Shown here: one piece after another, positions 63,344-64,000 of the stretch
Numbering within the stretch: the stretch's first letter is position 1
How the letters are laid out: every line of letters starts with the position of its first letter
Source of the DNA: Geodermatophilus sp. YIM 151500
GTDB taxonomy: Bacteria; Actinomycetota; Actinomycetes; Mycobacteriales; Geodermatophilaceae
Length of the DNA: 64,000 bases
Assembly: GCF_025716945.1 (NCBI RefSeq)
Contig: NZ_JAOVZT010000003.1
Location: 85,798-149,797, forward strand
Direction: 5' to 3'
Made by a program: the position numbers and the translations under genes
The notes under the pieces: generated by a model
What the model was told of the DNA's origin: nothing
Database searches by the model: none
What the model saw: only the letters and a program-made list of their open reading frames with translations

Positions 63344-63895
63344 TCAGCGGCGGTACCCGTTCTGCCGCGGGCAGACGTGGCCGGTCGGGTCGAGCGGCAG
63401 CGAGCACAGCGGGCAGGCCGGCCGCCCCGCCGCGATCACGCGGCGGGCCCGGGCGACGAAGGCCCGGGCCGCGACCGGGGTGATGGTCACCCGCAGCGCG
63501 TCGGGACCCTCCTCGCTGTCGGAGAGGATCACGTCCTCCTCGATCGGCTCGTCGCCGGCGGCGACGGCCTCGACGACGACGGCCTGCGCTGCGCCGTCCC
63601 AGGCCAGGCCCATGGCCGCGACGCGGAACTCCTCGTCGACGGGCGGGGTCAGCGGCTCCAGGTCGTCCAGCGGCGCGTCGGGCGGGATGACCGTGCCGGG
63701 GCGCTCGGCGATCTCGTCGAGCAGCTCGCTCATCCGGTCGGCCAGCACCTGCACCTGCGTCTTCTCGAGGGCCACGCTCACCGTGCGGCCGGACTCGTCC
63801 GACGCCTGCAGGTAGAACGTGCGCTCGCCCGGCTGTCCGACGGTGCCGGCGACGAACCGGCTGGGACGGTCGAAGAGGTGGACCTGGCGTGGCAC
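63344..63895 (-). CDS. DUF3090 family protein
   Basis: 183 residues of a conserved actinobacterial family. The start PRQVHLFDRPSRFVAGTVGQPGERTFYLQA is diagnostic. The C-terminus CPLCSLPLDPTGHVCPRQNG holds two CxxC-like pairs, probably a zinc knuckle. It has no known activity but always neighbours SCO1664-type proteins. TAACCT on the minus strand (63902-63907) ends six bases before the GTG. Confidence 0.93.
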   Translation of the reverse strand: MPRQVHLFDRPSRFVAGTVGQPGERTFYLQASDESGRTVSVALEKTQVQVLADRMSELLDEIAERPGTVIPPDAPLDDLEPLTPPVDEEFRVAAMGLAWDGAAQAVVVEAVAAGDEPIEEDVILSDSEEGPDALRVTITPVAARAFVARARRVIAAGRPACPLCSLPLDPTGHVCPRQNGYRR

Positions 63896-64000
63896 GGACC
63901 CAGGTTACGCGGGAGGGACGACGGATCCAGACGGCCGTCGCGGGTCGCGGTGCAGGTCACGCCCCGGGGGTACGCCGCCGGATCACGGGCCGGGAGGTCA

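Overview
This window looks like chromosomal DNA from a high-GC actinomycete. The support is a very GC-rich sequence with a strong G/C bias at third codon positions, a complete Pup-proteasome locus, mycothiol genes (MshC and a mycothiol-dependent isomerase-like protein), RbpA, an Lnt/Ppm1 pair, and the actinobacterial families DUF3090, SCO1664, DUF3866 and Rv2578c. The overall flavour suggests Geodermatophilaceae or a relative, but that placement is inference. I see no rRNA, tRNA, CRISPR array, insertion sequence or prophage.

Layout. 1-8.5 kb holds accessory and housekeeping singletons: an edge-truncated M50-type membrane protease, a tryptophan 2,3-dioxygenase-like gene, a divergent TetR/membrane-protein pair with two matched operators, a LysE exporter, a PhoX-type phosphatase, a VOC protein, a small lipoprotein and a GDPD. 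8.5-15 kb holds an MFS transporter, thymidine kinase, rbpA behind a sigma-R-type promoter, fxsA, and the overlapping lnt-ppm1 pair. 15-22 kb is a lysine-fermentation-type (beta-lysine) cluster: kdd, an amidohydrolase, kamD, kamE and kal on the minus strand, diverging from kamA. The canonical cleavage enzyme (Kce) and CoA-transferase genes are not in the window. 22-30 kb holds a GNAT protein, an acyltransferase, a carboxylate-amine ligase, a tyrosine-recombinase-like protein of unknown role, a radical SAM protein, an Lrp regulator with an M24 peptidase, and a 5'-3' exonuclease.

30-47 kb is the helY-tatC-tatA-pafC-pafB-DUF3866-pafA-prcA-prcB-HNH-pup-dop-HAD-arc region. It makes the Pup-proteasome system: Dop and PafA handle Pup, Arc unfolds pupylated substrates, and PrcA/PrcB degrade them, while PafB/PafC form a DNA-damage regulator. 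Pup here ends in Gly-Gly-Glu, so it would not need deamidation. The HNH endonuclease gene between pup and prcB carries a frameshift, and restoring it gives a GTGA overlap with prcB. 47-64 kb holds trmI, a RecB-like nuclease, a small SRPBCC-like protein, a HAD phosphatase, pta-ackA, metH, a PAC2 protein, a dGTPase-type hydrolase, mshC, a mycothiol-dependent isomerase-like protein, a VOC protein, a SCO1664-family protein and DUF3090.

An architectural feature recurs through the window. At least 18 genes have a TANNNT hexamer ending six to eight bases before the start codon and no ribosome binding site, the arrangement expected for leaderless transcripts. Operon-internal genes instead use Shine-Dalgarno sequences or ATGA/GTGA overlaps.
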